Notes under the pieces: generated by a model
What the model was told of the DNA's origin: nothing
The model's database searches: none
The model's input: only the letters and a program-made list of their open reading frames with translations
DNA from: Brachycybe producta
Taxonomy: Eukaryota > Arthropoda > Diplopoda > Playtdesmida > Andrognathidae
Assembly: GCA_036925085.1 (NCBI GenBank)
Contig: JAUPFP010000029.1
Coordinates: 2,432,501-2,496,500 of the forward strand
Length of the DNA: 64,000 bases
Reading direction: 5' to 3'
Program-made: the position numbers and the translations under genes
Shown: one piece after another, positions 53,423 through 64,000 of the stretch
Layout of the letters: every line of letters starts with the position of its first letter
Numbering within the stretch: position 1 is the first letter of the stretch

Positions 53423-56368
53423 CTAAACTGTGACTGTAAGTGGATCCACCACTACCACTACCTCCACCCTGGAAACAGTGTCTTTCGTTGTCTTTGGATC
53501 CTTTACGAAAGTGACCACTTCGTCTAATTCGATGGCACCGAAGGACTCCATTTCTTCTTTTGAAGAGCCCATAGGTGTCTCTGGTGGTGTTACGAAGGCC
53601 GGAGTCGGCACCGAATCTGACAGTGTGCTTTCGCCTTCCTCCTCCTCTTCCTCTTCGTCCTCGATGGGGAATGCATCGATTTTGGAAAAGTCGAACATCT
53701 CTAGGTAAAATGGATGTAGCATCGAATGTCCTCCTTGATGAGAGGCCGAGTGTAGAGAACCACTCGTATACGAGCCGTCCATTGGAATCGAGACCATGTC
53801 CAGTTTACACATACTGTTGAACGCCGTCTCCATATTTTCCGAAGTAAACATGATGGAGTCGGTTCGAGCGCAAACCGTTCGACAGCTCTCCAAATTTAGA
53901 TTTTCCAATATCTTGTTCAGATGCATCTGTTGAACTTTGTAGTTCTCCCTGAGTTTGAACAGCTGATGAGCACTGAACTTACGAATACGGTTTCTCTGTA
54001 AGACGTAATTCTCTCTCACGCAGTTCATCCTATGAGTGCTGTAGTCTCGAACCCTCTTCACTTGCTCGTAATACTGGTCCCTCATGCAGTTGAGCTGTTG
54101 AGTACCGTATTCTCTTATGTCTCTGAAACGTTCCGTCTGTTGAGAGTAGCTTTCACGGAGGCGTTCCATTTGTTGGTTGCAGTTTTCCTTGATTCTCTGC
54201 ACTTGCATCGTGTAGTTTTCTCGAAGTCGATCCAACTGCTGCGTCTTGTAATGTTCCACGCTCTCGAGCACCTTTCGGATCTGTTTGGCTTTCGGAGGAA
54301 GATTCTCTCTGCAACAACACCATCCAAATCTATTGAGCACCATCTGGACCAGTTGTGCCACGAGCATTGTCAGTAGGAAGGCGATACTTGTGGCCAATCC
54401 GACGAGGATGCTAACAACTTTAACGTGCATGAGTATTTCGTAGTCGAGCGACATAGAGATGTGAACCGATTCCGTTCCGAGAGAGTTGTCGGCGAGACAT
54501 ACGTAAACACCGGCGTCCATTCTTTCTACGGGACTGATAAAAAGATTGCCATTTTTTAGTACCTGGATACGAGTTAACAACGGAAGTCCAACGGGTATTC
54601 CTTCTGAATCGTGGAAGAAAGAGTGATGAGACGCTGCAACGTGGATTCTGTCCGGTGGATACCAGTGGAGGACATCGTGGTGAGGAGTCTGCCAACTAAC
54701 TAACGGTGACGGATCTCCTCTGGCTTGACATTCTAGTAGAGCCGTTGAGCCGAGACGGAAGCTCACGTTCGAACTGTGGTGAATCACAGTTGCATGGGTA
54801 CAGTTCTGTTCACGGTATGCTTCGTCGTCGAATATTGTCCAGTTGGTTGCTGACGGTGGGGCCACGCATTTAGCATCTTGTGCTGAAACCAAGGTCACAT
54901 TCGGACGTGTAGCTCTTAAAGATGATATCCATTGAAGGGAGCAATCGCACCTCCAATGGCTGTTTTCCAACGAGAGGTTCTTTAATGCGGGCAACGAGGA
55001 AAGAAGACTACTTTGTATCGTCTCCAGTCCACTTCCGCTAAGGTCGAGGACATTCAAGTGGACACAGTTGCGGAAAGCATCCGTCGATATGTGTCGGAGC
55101 CGAGCGTTATTCGACAAGTTGACCAATCTGATCGAAAGGTCTGCAAAGGCTCCTTCCATTACGGTTACAAGCTCTCCCATATTATCTAGAAGAATCTCTT
55201 CGAGGTTACGTCCTAAAGAGAACTGAGACTGACTTAAGACTTGGATTGGATTTGCTCCCAGGTCCAGAAATCCGAGTGCAGGCAAGACATCTAGGAAGTC
55301 GACCGACAGAGATCTAAGTTCGTTATGTCGAAGTACCAGATGTGTTAGCTTATGGGAGCCTTCGAAAATCTTCGGATTTAAGTACGAAATCCTATTGTGG
55401 GACAGATTAAGTATGCGGAGGTTAGGAACGCTTTCGAAAGCGTTCTCGCTGACGTTCGTTATCAAGTTTCCTTCGAGAGAGAGTTCCGTGAGCCTGTGGA
55501 GTCCTTCGAACATCGACGTTTCGATAGAGGGCAAAATATTATTGGCCAAGCTGAGCTCCACGAGGGAGTCGAGACCTTGGAAGGCGTTCTCGTCCACTTC
55601 ATCGATTTCGTTTGCTGACAGGTCCAAAACTCTCAAGAGATGCATTCCTTCAAAGAGATACCCATCTACTCGTCCGATGGCATTGTCCGTGAGATTGAGA
55701 ATCGCCAGTCGAGTTGGAGGTTTAAGCACGGAGTACCAATCCACCCATCTCAATTTATTGCTACCCAGTTTCAGTTCTCGTAGGCTGTCCAGTCCTTCGA
55801 AAGTCATCAACTCCAATTCTTGAATTCCATTATCGGAAAGATCCAACGTCTTGAGTTGTGCAAGATTCGAAAACGTTCCATTGTACAAGCGGACGATGTT
55901 ATTTCCGGTCAAGATGTATTCCAGTATCACAGGCGAAACACTTTCTTTTGGAGGCACTCGAAACAGACCAGAATCGATACACAACACTTTGGAAATGGGA
56001 GATCCCATCGAGCCAATACAGTTACACGCCGAAGGACATCCCGATGGAGGATTACTATCATCATCATCATCATCATACATTTGATTACTCAAAGTCTCAC
56101 CTTTGACCTGTCTTTGGATTGGTTTGCTTCCATTTGTGTCGTCCACGAGTGCTGTCGAAACCTCCAGAAGACTCGAATCTTGAACATCAGTTGTTTCATC
56201 TGATGATGATGATGGTTCCATCGTGTCCAGAATATTGTTGTCTGATGTGGCCAGTGTTGTTAAGGTGACCGTGTGTGCCATCGACAACATGATAGTTGTT
56301 GATAGAATGGTGTACGTTAGGATAAGAGCCACTGGGCCGTGACCCACAGTTCGTTTCCACCTTCTCAT
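53423..56368 (-). CDS. LRR-Ig single-pass transmembrane protein
   Basis: The coding sequence, about 981 residues, lies in one exon; an acceptor (TTTTTTTGCAG) at 56406 shows at least one upstream exon. It starts with a basic/hydrophobic signal segment (residues 1-31). An LRRNT cap ('CPSACNC', about 111-130) and about a dozen leucine-rich repeats (148-470) follow. A Cys-rich LRRCT ('WRCDCSLQWISSLR', about 472-525) precedes one Ig domain ('ALLECQARGDPSPLVSW'...'GVYVCLADN', 533-640). A membrane span (about 648-675) leads to a basic 'WCCCREN' juxtamembrane. The cytosolic tail has an unusual array of about 8 short coil-like repeats (710-825, type 'RLRENYxxQxxRIK') and an acidic run. The architecture matches invertebrate LRR-Ig receptors (kekkon/LINGO-like); I cannot name the orthologue. 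Confidence 0.9.
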   Translation of the reverse strand: MRRWKRTVGHGPVALILTYTILSTTIMLSMAHTVTLTTLATSDNNILDTMEPSSSSDETTDVQDSSLLEVSTALVDDTNGSKPIQRQVKGETLSNQMYDDDDDDSNPPSGCPSACNCIGSMGSPISKVLCIDSGLFRVPPKESVSPVILEYILTGNNIVRLYNGTFSNLAQLKTLDLSDNGIQELELMTFEGLDSLRELKLGSNKLRWVDWYSVLKPPTRLAILNLTDNAIGRVDGYLFEGMHLLRVLDLSANEIDEVDENAFQGLDSLVELSLANNILPSIETSMFEGLHRLTELSLEGNLITNVSENAFESVPNLRILNLSHNRISYLNPKIFEGSHKLTHLVLRHNELRSLSVDFLDVLPALGFLDLGANPIQVLSQSQFSLGRNLEEILLDNMGELVTVMEGAFADLSIRLVNLSNNARLRHISTDAFRNCVHLNVLDLSGSGLETIQSSLLSSLPALKNLSLENSHWRCDCSLQWISSLRATRPNVTLVSAQDAKCVAPPSATNWTIFDDEAYREQNCTHATVIHHSSNVSFRLGSTALLECQARGDPSPLVSWQTPHHDVLHWYPPDRIHVAASHHSFFHDSEGIPVGLPLLTRIQVLKNGNLFISPVERMDAGVYVCLADNSLGTESVHISMSLDYEILMHVKVVSILVGLATSIAFLLTMLVAQLVQMVLNRFGWCCCRENLPPKAKQIRKVLESVEHYKTQQLDRLRENYTMQVQRIKENCNQQMERLRESYSQQTERFRDIREYGTQQLNCMRDQYYEQVKRVRDYSTHRMNCVRENYVLQRNRIRKFSAHQLFKLRENYKVQQMHLNKILENLNLESCRTVCARTDSIMFTSENMETAFNSMCKLDMVSIPMDGSYTSGSLHSASHQGGHSMLHPFYLEMFDFSKIDAFPIEDEEEEEEEGESTLSDSVPTPAFVTPPETPMGSSKEEMESFGAIELDEVVTFVKDPKTTKDTVSRVEVVVVVDPLTVTV

Positions 56369-56454
56369 TTCTCTCACTTTCTTCTTGGACAATGAAAATC
56401 CGTCTGCAAAAAAAGGAAAAAGATGATTAATAAACACCTGAATTTTGAACACTT

Positions 56455-56705
56455 TGATTATTCTGTCTTTCAAGAGAAACTAGAATGTGTTTTAGAAACT
56501 AGAAGAGTAACTCTCACATTTCCATGTTGATATATCTTTTAAAATAAGCTTTATAAGATTTTTGGATCATTTTTAAACCGAAACAAAAAGCTTATTTTGA
56601 AAGATATTACTATGAAAATATCCTTTGGTGATTGAACTACCCTTCTAATTTCCAAAGCACATTCAAGTTTCTTTTCATTTTGCGTCTGAAAGACAAAATA
56701 AACCA
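56455..56705. repeat. Foldback family A, complete, next to the LRR exon
   Basis: It begins TTATTCTGTCTTTCAAGAGA about 50 bp upstream of the LRR exon acceptor and ends GTCTGAAAGACAAAATAA. It therefore sits in the intron just 5' of the coding exon. Confidence 0.8.
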
Positions 56706-57796
56706 AAATTTCAAGTGGTTTTTAAAACTACATTTAAAAAACGTTCAAAATGACAACGTTTTGTTAGTTAATTTGGTGTTTTATCAATTTGTTTTCTTGA
56801 CATTGGTGATAGTTAACCTAATGGAATTTGAGAAGATGGTTTCTTCCACTTCCTTAAATTCCTGTCCTGTTTTTTTTTCCCACACTTTTTCTGATGTTAA
56901 ATTGCTAATACTTCTCACTAGAGGTAGGGTTTTTGCACGCAATTCGTGTTTTCTTTTCTCATACTTTGTGATCCTATTTTCGGATTACTTTTTAATAATT
57001 CAACGCTGTTTTCCCAACACATCTTATTATATTCTTAATACCCTTTTTAGAAAGAAAGAGAGAACAACTTACATTTTATTTTTCTCTTCTTCGTGTATTT
57101 TTTTTTGAGAGAGAGAGAGCCCTTTTGTTATTTATTTAACAATGTTTGCATACTGAATTTGTCTTTCTGTTGTTTGTAAAAAAAAAATGTTAGTAACTTT
57201 TGATGGTGAATGATACCATATAACATCATAAGATCTAATTTTGTGTGTTTGAATGTGATTTTAAATACATGATGTATATTATGACGTCAAGTATTTACAA
57301 ATTTAAAAAAAGTAGGTCTAGGAAAAATAGAGAGAATTAATTTGTTTAGAAAAATGGTTGACTTGATTTTCATAATCAAATATCACTATATGATAGGAGA
57401 GGGGGGGAGGAGAGATAAACGTCAGAAATTATTGATTATTTCCTATATAATAATTGCTTATTTTTCAAGCATTTGAAAAAAAGGAAGGAGGAGTGAGGAG
57501 GAGGAGGTGCTCCCTATTTAGAAACCCACCATTAGGCAAACAAATCTCATCTGTAAATTGATAAATTGGAGAGGAAAACGAGGAGAGGGATCCATAATGA
57601 CGTCATAAGTGTCAACCCCTTTATTAAAATCCAACCCCCCCCCCCCCCCCCCCCCTTTTTCAAGAAGGTAAATTTTGCACTTGAACTCTCTCTGATCAGG
57701 GTTCCACGCAACACAGAAAAACTGCTCAAATATACTTTTTTTTTTTTTCAAAACAGAATTTTATGTTGCAATTCTGATAAAATTGTCTTATGTAAC

Positions 57797-58400
57797 TCAT
57801 AACCTTGTAACAGTCATAAAAATAGCTATATTACAATTATCATATGACTGCAATTCACTAGTATGCAGAATAATATGACAATCATAAAATAATAGTGCAC
57901 AAGGAGACATATCATAAGGTATGATTGTCACAATTTTGCGATTTCTTTTTCTCTCTGTATTGAGCCCCCTGGAGCCTCATTACAGAAATGGAATGAGACA
58001 GTTATATTATAGTAAACTGTCATATCTAGCTCATAACATTATAAACGGTAACAAAAGCAAAATTGCAATATATTATGACAAATATTGTCATATGACTAAT
58101 GTACAACATGATGACAATCATAAAATAGCGCACAAGGTATGATTGTCATAATTTTATGATTTTTTTTTGTATTGAGCCTTCTGGTGCCTCATTAAAGAAA
58201 TGGAATAAGACAGTCATATGATTGTAAATTGTCATATTTAACTCATAACATTGTAACAGCCACAAAAATAAATACAAAATATTATTATGACAAATAAGTC
58301 ATATGTACGGCAGGTACAGCATCATAAAATAATAACACATAAGGAGACACACATCATAAGGTATGACTGTCACAATTTTATAATTTTTTTTTTGTAATGA
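57797..58400. repeat. Diverged tandem repeat, about 212-233 bp period
   Basis: CTCATAAC occurs at 57797, about 58030 and about 58242. Each is followed by a TTGTAACAG/TATAAACGG-type segment, TCATATGACT, ATAAGGTATGATTGTCA and a GTATTGAGCC line. A related single unit lies at 63400-63590. Confidence 0.7.
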
Positions 58401-59029
58401 AGCCCATTAGAGAAGGTTTAAAAGAATGAAGTTCAAGTGCACAATTTCCATTCTTGAATTTGGACCTTATCATAAAAGGAATCGATATCAGAAATGATTA
58501 CAGTATTTTTTAATTATCCCATTATTAATTAAAAAAAATTTCATCTCTCTCTCTCTTATCATAGTTACTATCATATAATGATACTAAATAGAGAAAAAAA
58601 AGGTTTTGAAATATTGAGGACGATGTGTTTGTTTCTAATTCTGGCACCGTTTCCATTTTTATTATTGATTTCTTCTTTTCATCCGTCTTTTATCGGTTTT
58701 TTCTTTCTTGTCGTCCCCCCGACATATTGACGAGAAATAAAAAAGAGAGAACCGTGCCATCTAATGTTGGTTTATTGTGGCCTTCAAAAAAGATTATTAA
58801 ACACACACAACCCTTTTTTTTTATTTAAAAAAAAAACTAGCATTGAATTTCATATGTCGTTAGAGATAATAAATATTTCAAATCTATCTTCTTCAATCTT
58901 TATCATTATTTCCGGCTTTTAGTTTTGCTTTAAAAAAAATTACGGCTGTCTGAATTCATTTTTTTTTCGGGTTTCTTGTGTTTTGCTGCGCATTTTTAGA
59001 TGAAACATTTATTATTGCACATAGCTGCT

Positions 59030-59570
59030 TGTTCTAGAAGAAATTCAATCGTTTCTTTTTTAAAAGAAAAGTAGAAGAATGTTGGAATATCCACGTAAAA
59101 TTTTATAACGAAATCTTTCAAAATAAACGTTCAATGTAAAATCTGAAAAGATATCGCCAATCAAATCATTTTGCTTCTGTATTTCAGAAGCAAAATAAAA
59201 AGAGAATTTAAGAAACTAGAATGGTAAATCACGTATGCTTGCTGCACACTACATCGGTTCGGAACAAGCATTTTTCAATGGAGCCACGCCGACGTGACGT
59301 TTCCGATCGAAGCTTGTGTGTCGAGGAATATATTCTGATTCGTTCCGATCCGATGTAGTGTGCGGACACAGCTTTAATTGTTATTTTCATGTTGATATCT
59401 TAAAAGAAGCATTTTATGTCTGTTTGAAAATAAGCCAATTTTTAATCCCTGGCTATAAATTGTTTATTTTGAAAGATATCCAAGATGAAAATACTATTAA
59501 GTGATTCAGCTACCCGTTCTAGTTTCTAACACTTTAAATTTCTTCTAAAACACCAGGAGGACACTTTGAA
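59030..59570. repeat. Family A foldback interrupted by another small element
   Basis: The family A arms at about 59060-59225 and 59385-59540 are separated by a foldback of about 140 bp (59234-59375). That insert has ends GCTGCACACTACATCGG and CCGATGTAGTGTGCGGACA. Nesting gives the order of insertion. Confidence 0.7.
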
Positions 59571-59756
59571 TTTCCTCTTTTAAAAAAAAATCATCTAAGC
59601 CACTTTAGGTGGTCGATTTCAACTTCAAAATTTTTTTTGTGTGGCTCGGTTGTGGTTGTAGTGAGGCCCTACGGGCCTTCGCACACAAGCGATAACTCGA
59701 CTTGATTTTACAGTCGTAATCGACCTGCAAAAGTCTGTCTTGTGTGCCAAGAGCCT

Positions 59757-60038
59757 AATACCTTGTACACACACACACACAAGTTAAATGAATTCAAATG
59801 TGTTTATGTGAATTATACGGAATCCAGTTAAGGACATGAACACCAAATTAAAAAATTGACTTTATTATTAATATTTTAAATTGAAATACTAAATCAATAT
59901 TTTAATGTCAATCAATAGTTTCTATATTACATTTTTAAGTATTAACTGAATAAATTGAATTCGACGACATTTTGTTTGTTTGTCCTTCACAGGGCTCTGT
60001 AGAACACGTTTATTATTTAAATGCATTTAAATTATCAG
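59757..60038. repeat. Left member of an inverted repeat pair
   Basis: AATACCTTGTACACACAC at the left end and AAATGCATTTAAATTATCAG at the right end recur in reverse complement at 62542-62845. It contains a copy of the TACGGA-TCCAGTTAAGGACA element family. Confidence 0.85.
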
Positions 60039-62284
60039 CTTACACGTGTAGTACAAGGTATAAGACAAGCCGAATTGACGTTATAATTACTGTTAAGCCT
60101 AAATAGTAATAAATGCCCTTTAATTCGCAAACATCGCATTTTTATTTTATATTGGTCGCAATTATTATAGTCTGGAAAGAGAAAAATTGTTTCTAATATA
60201 ATTTGAACCAAACAAAGTGAAATTTATTGGTAAAATATGAGGAGGAGGGGAAGTTATTTGTAGGTTTTTAGACTTGTGAGTTGCCTAATTTCTAATCATG
60301 ATGTTGAGAGGACCATTTATTATTTTTCTCGTAATGTGGCGAGTGTTGTTAATTTCTACAATTTCATGGGATTGATCCAATGCCAACAACGGTTGATGAA
60401 ATCAGGGAACAATCCTTCTCCTCCAGGTGTCCTCCTCCTCTCCCACTATCCCCCTTTTTATCTACATGTGTAGATTTTCATTATAATTATTTCTTAACAA
60501 CAATCATTTTGAAATAGTATCTGAATTGAAGGAGAAAGACCTACGAATATTAAAAAATTTAAGAAAAAAATGTGGCCCCAACAACATTGAAAAACAATAC
60601 ACATTTGAGTCAAGATCGAAATCTCGAGACTAGAAAGAGTTAGCATTGTGTAATTTCAACTCCAACCTAAAAACTTGACTGTTTTTACCATCAATCTCAT
60701 GCCGTGTGTTCCATTTTGTACACATTTTTTTTTTGTTATTGGTTTTTAAGGTGGGCGAGAATATAAAAACATTGATTTTTGTTTTTCCTATGAGTAAAAT
60801 CTCCTCTTCCCTCCCCCTCTTTATGAAATAAAACACGGCGATGTTTTTGTTGTTGTGGTCAGTTTAAGCGGTCAATATCGGGGTAAATATATGGGTAACC
60901 CAGGCACGTAATAAATTAATAATATTAAGCTCATGGTAACAAGAAATAGGTTTTAAAATTGGGTTCTTGGAGTTTTTTTTTTTCTTATTTTTCTTACGGA
61001 ATGTTTCTCTTTATTTGGGTTTCATGACTAGAACTAGAAAAACACACACAAGCCAAGTAAAATTAGGTAGGAAAGTCTTCTAATCTCCTCCTCCCTTTTA
61101 ACTTTTCCGCCTCCATTTTAACATATTCGGAATTCCACAACAAAAAAGCGGAATGAAAAAAAAATGTGAAAATGCAACAAATTCAAACCATCACATGGCT
61201 TCTTTTATTTTTGATCGTGTTTGCCTTTTTTTAAGTCAATGGAGACAAAAAAAAGGCACATTTTGAAACCAAATAAAGAAGATAAAGCTCATTAAAGTAT
61301 CTTCTAATGTGGAAAATTGCAATTTTGAAGCCATTTTTTTAATGATTTTGTCTACAAGACAACAAAACCAGTTTAAAAACACTGATAATTTACAAAATGG
61401 AGGGAGAAGAAGAAGAACCCTCTGGGTGTTTCAATATTTCATGAAATCTAGCAATTTGACCTTCAACAATGAACCCTCACAACTGGGTTCTAACATTGAA
61501 AAGAACCCTGTTTTATAATACTGAATAAGGAAGGTTTTTTTTTCTCTCTATATTTTGGAACCCTTATCAGAGAGTTGAAGAAGACTTTTCAAAGTTCCCA
61601 AAACAAATTTTCAGTAATTCAGTGAAAAAGAAACGTTAACACTTTGACTTCAAAGCTGGATTCCCTCTGCGATAGGTTAAACTGTAGTTTAAAAAAACCT
61701 TATTACAAATTAAAACATGATTGTTTTTTTTTCTATGGTTGAAACCCTGTTCAGATAGTTCAAAAGTTGAGCATTTGTAAAATTCACAACATGTTTTTAT
61801 CCCGATTGTCAATCGAAACATCCATCAAAACAACATTTTCTTTATATTTATTATTAGTTCAATACATCATCAATGACGTTATGTTTATTATGCAAATTTT
61901 TGTAGAGACAGATATATTCAAATATAATAACAAAACCTTTTATTAGCAACACAGAGAAAGATGCCAAAATAGGAGCAATATTTAGGCACGAAATTTATGC
62001 GTTTTTTTTTTAGTCTTCAACCCCACTTTCCTTACTCTGAATTCCCCCATCCTTATCTCTCTCTCTCTCTACACAGCATCATCATGAATTTCATGAACGA
62101 CACCAATTAGTAATTGCAACTTAGCTTTAATTAAACCATGAACTGATCACATGTGCAAAAAAAAATAACATTTTTTTTAAAAAATGGAAATAGCAGTTTA
62201 GCTAATTTGACTGAGTGCCATTTTGAATATTTCAAGTTGGAAAAAGATGGGTTTAGAAAAGCGGTTGATTTTCGAACTGTTTAA

Positions 62285-62525
62285 AAATTATTCTGTCTTT
62301 CAGTATATAGCAAAAATAGAAAGTTGTTTTAAAAAACTAGAAGGGTAGCTGTCAATCAATTAAAGGTATTTTTATGTTGATATCTTTCAAAATAAGCTAT
62401 TCGAGTTTTAAAACGACCTATTTTGAAATATGTAGTAACATGAAAACAACACCTTTAAGTGATTGACAGCTTACCCTTCTAGTTTCTAAAACGTATTCTA
62501 GTTTTTCATCATTTTGCATCTGTAA
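62285..62525. repeat. Foldback family A, complete
   Basis: TTATTCTGTCTTTCAGTATA with AAAACTAGAAGGGTAGCTGT on the left faces TTACCCTTCTAGTTTCTAAA on the right. Confidence 0.8.
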
Positions 62526-62541
62526 TACCTAGTAGAGACAC

Positions 62542-62845
62542 CTGATAATTTAAATGCATTTAAATAATAAACGTGTTCTACAGAGCCCTGTGAAGGACAA
62601 ACAAACAATATGTCGTCGAATTCAATTTATTCAGTTAATAATCTGAAAATATTGAGTTAATTAACTTAAATATAATAAACTATTGACATTAAAATATTGA
62701 TTTAGTATTTCAATTTTAAAATATTAATAATAAAGTCAATTTTTATTTGGTTCTTGTGTCCTTAACTGGATTCCGTATAATTCACCTAAACACATTTAAT
62801 TTGAATTCATTTAACTCATGTGTGTGTGTGAGTACAAGGTATAAT
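62542..62845. repeat. Right member of the inverted repeat pair
   Basis: Reverse complement of 59757-60038 with small indels, including GAACACGTTTATTATTTAAA read backwards and the (TG)n/(CA)n tract. The 2.5 kb between the members has no transposase. Confidence 0.85.
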
Positions 62846-63904
62846 AAGACAGAATAATGAAGTAGTTCGAGAAGAGAGTAGTTTTCACTTTTTAAAACCA
62901 CTTTAAACTTTTTAACGCATCAAATTGAAACATATTTTAAAGAGGGCGTAAAACGAGGGAAGAAGCTGGTTTTGGTCAAATTTCCTAACAACAACAACAC
63001 TTGGGTCTTCTTATTGGAGCATTATTTACAATTATGACGCAATCTTTTATTCTTTTAATTTTGGACGTAATTTCGCACGTGTTTTTTTTTTTCTATGTCG
63101 GAAGTCGACATTTTCTTTAATTTTTATAACAAAATTTAACAAGGTTAAAAAGCAACAAAAAAAAAATGACAAAAATGTCCTTCACTTCTTTTCAGTTTCG
63201 TATTTTTTTTAAAAAATATTCTAGTTTTTTTCTCTCTCAGTCTTATAAGTTATTGTTAAAAATATAACAAAAAAAATCATAAGATAAACAGCTGATTAAA
63301 TAAGACAAATCCTCTTATCAAAGTTATATCATTGTTAAGATTAAAATTGAAAAAGGGAGGGGGGAAAGGAAGAGTCATTACAAAAAGATAATAAGACTAT
63401 CATGTGACAGTCAAATTGTTATATCTTACAAAAGACAAAACATATTATGACAAGTCTCATATAACTGCAATTGACTGGTGTACAGCATAATAATAATATG
63501 ACAGTCATAAAATAACACATAAGCAGTGAGTTAACCTCATAAGATAATAATTTGTCACAATTTTTTCTTTCTTTCTTTCAAATGAGGCCTTTTTGATTGG
63601 TTTCTTTTCTATAAAATCAAAATGTGTCATTTGGGAAGAAGTGAATTGGAAAAAAACAAAATGGCCACAAAAAAAGCCATAGATATTTTTAAAGATGTTT
63701 TATTATGACTAAAAGGACTAAAAATTGTGACAATCATATCTTATTATGACTTTTAATAAATTATTTCTATACACAAGTGAATGTCAGTCATTTGAGATGC
63801 AATTTTTTATAATTTGCTTTTGTGATTGTTACAAAATTATGACTAATTTTCTTTTAAGAGTAATGACACTCAAGGTTATATCTGTAGAGCAACAACACTA
63901 AAGA

Positions 63905-64000
63905 GAAATTGAAACCCTATTAAAAACTAGAACGGGTAACACAATCACTTAATAGTAATATTTTCATATTGATAATATATTTCAAAATAAACTTTTTTTC
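63905..64000. repeat. Foldback family A, left arm cut by the window edge
   Basis: CTATTAAAAACTAGAACGGG, then TAACACAATCACTTAATAG and TTTCAAAATAAACTTTTT. The right arm would lie outside. Confidence 0.7.

Larger units (their letters stand above)
56406..64000. other. Upstream/intronic DNA of the LRR gene, no exon recognised
   Basis: The first 5' exon of the LRR gene must lie here or beyond, but it cannot be placed. Repeats: family A at 56455-56705, 59030-59570, 62285-62525 and 63905-64000 (cut by the edge); a poly-C run at 57629-57654; tandem units of about 212-233 bp at about 57797-58400; and a long inverted pair at 59757-60038 and 62542-62845. The rest is AT-rich. Confidence 0.55.

Noticed and set aside
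57629-57654. Poly-C run as a regulatory element
   Set aside because: A simple homopolymer in repeat-rich DNA; its length is unreliable in assemblies.

Overview
This window is AT-rich nuclear DNA from an animal. Genes are split by GT-AG introns, many only 60-80 bp and others several kb long and full of repeats. All recognisable proteins are metazoan: SLX4, MSL3, RBM41, CWF19L2, UQCRQ, MRPL22 and GLYR1/NDF. A run of (CCTAA)n, the complement of the TTAGG telomere repeat, sits inside a palindrome at about 45.2 kb. That points to an arthropod, but this is inference, not proof. The extreme density of small foldback (MITE-like) elements is a second hallmark. There is no bacterial, viral or CRISPR content.

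Layout, left to right. SLX4 (+, 5' end at or beyond the left edge, stop at 6309) is convergent with MSL3 (-, 6569-9617). A small four-pass membrane protein (-, 10600-12724) follows. The intergenic stretch after it holds a decayed PIF/Harbinger transposon (14289-16470) with intact-looking ends, a 3-bp target duplication, a spliced MADF/BESS gene and an antisense broken transposase inside that gene's intron. A TMEM272-like gene (+, 18174-29061) contains an 8.3 kb first intron of repeats, microsatellites and two striking hairpins.

From 31 to 38.5 kb lies a compact housekeeping cluster. RBM41 (+) and CWF19L2 (-) meet tail to tail with only 17 bp between stop codons. CWF19L2 and UQCRQ (+) are divergent. 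UQCRQ and MRPL22 (-) are convergent with about 160 bp between them. GLYR1 (+, from 39908) carries its PWWP domain and the start of its dehydrogenase-like domain in eight exons spread over 9.4 kb; the rest of that domain is not visible in the window. Downstream, on the opposite strand, is a single-exon-coding LRR-Ig transmembrane receptor (53423-56368), which would be nested in a GLYR1 intron if that gene continues past the right edge. The last 7.5 kb is non-coding repeat sequence upstream of the LRR gene.

Exon models for SLX4, MSL3, RBM41, CWF19L2, MRPL22, UQCRQ, GLYR1 and the small membrane proteins were built by hand from splice signals, reading-frame continuity and remembered family sequence. 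Their phases close correctly throughout, except at the left edge of SLX4. Two MSL3 introns close only if they use GC-AG boundaries.
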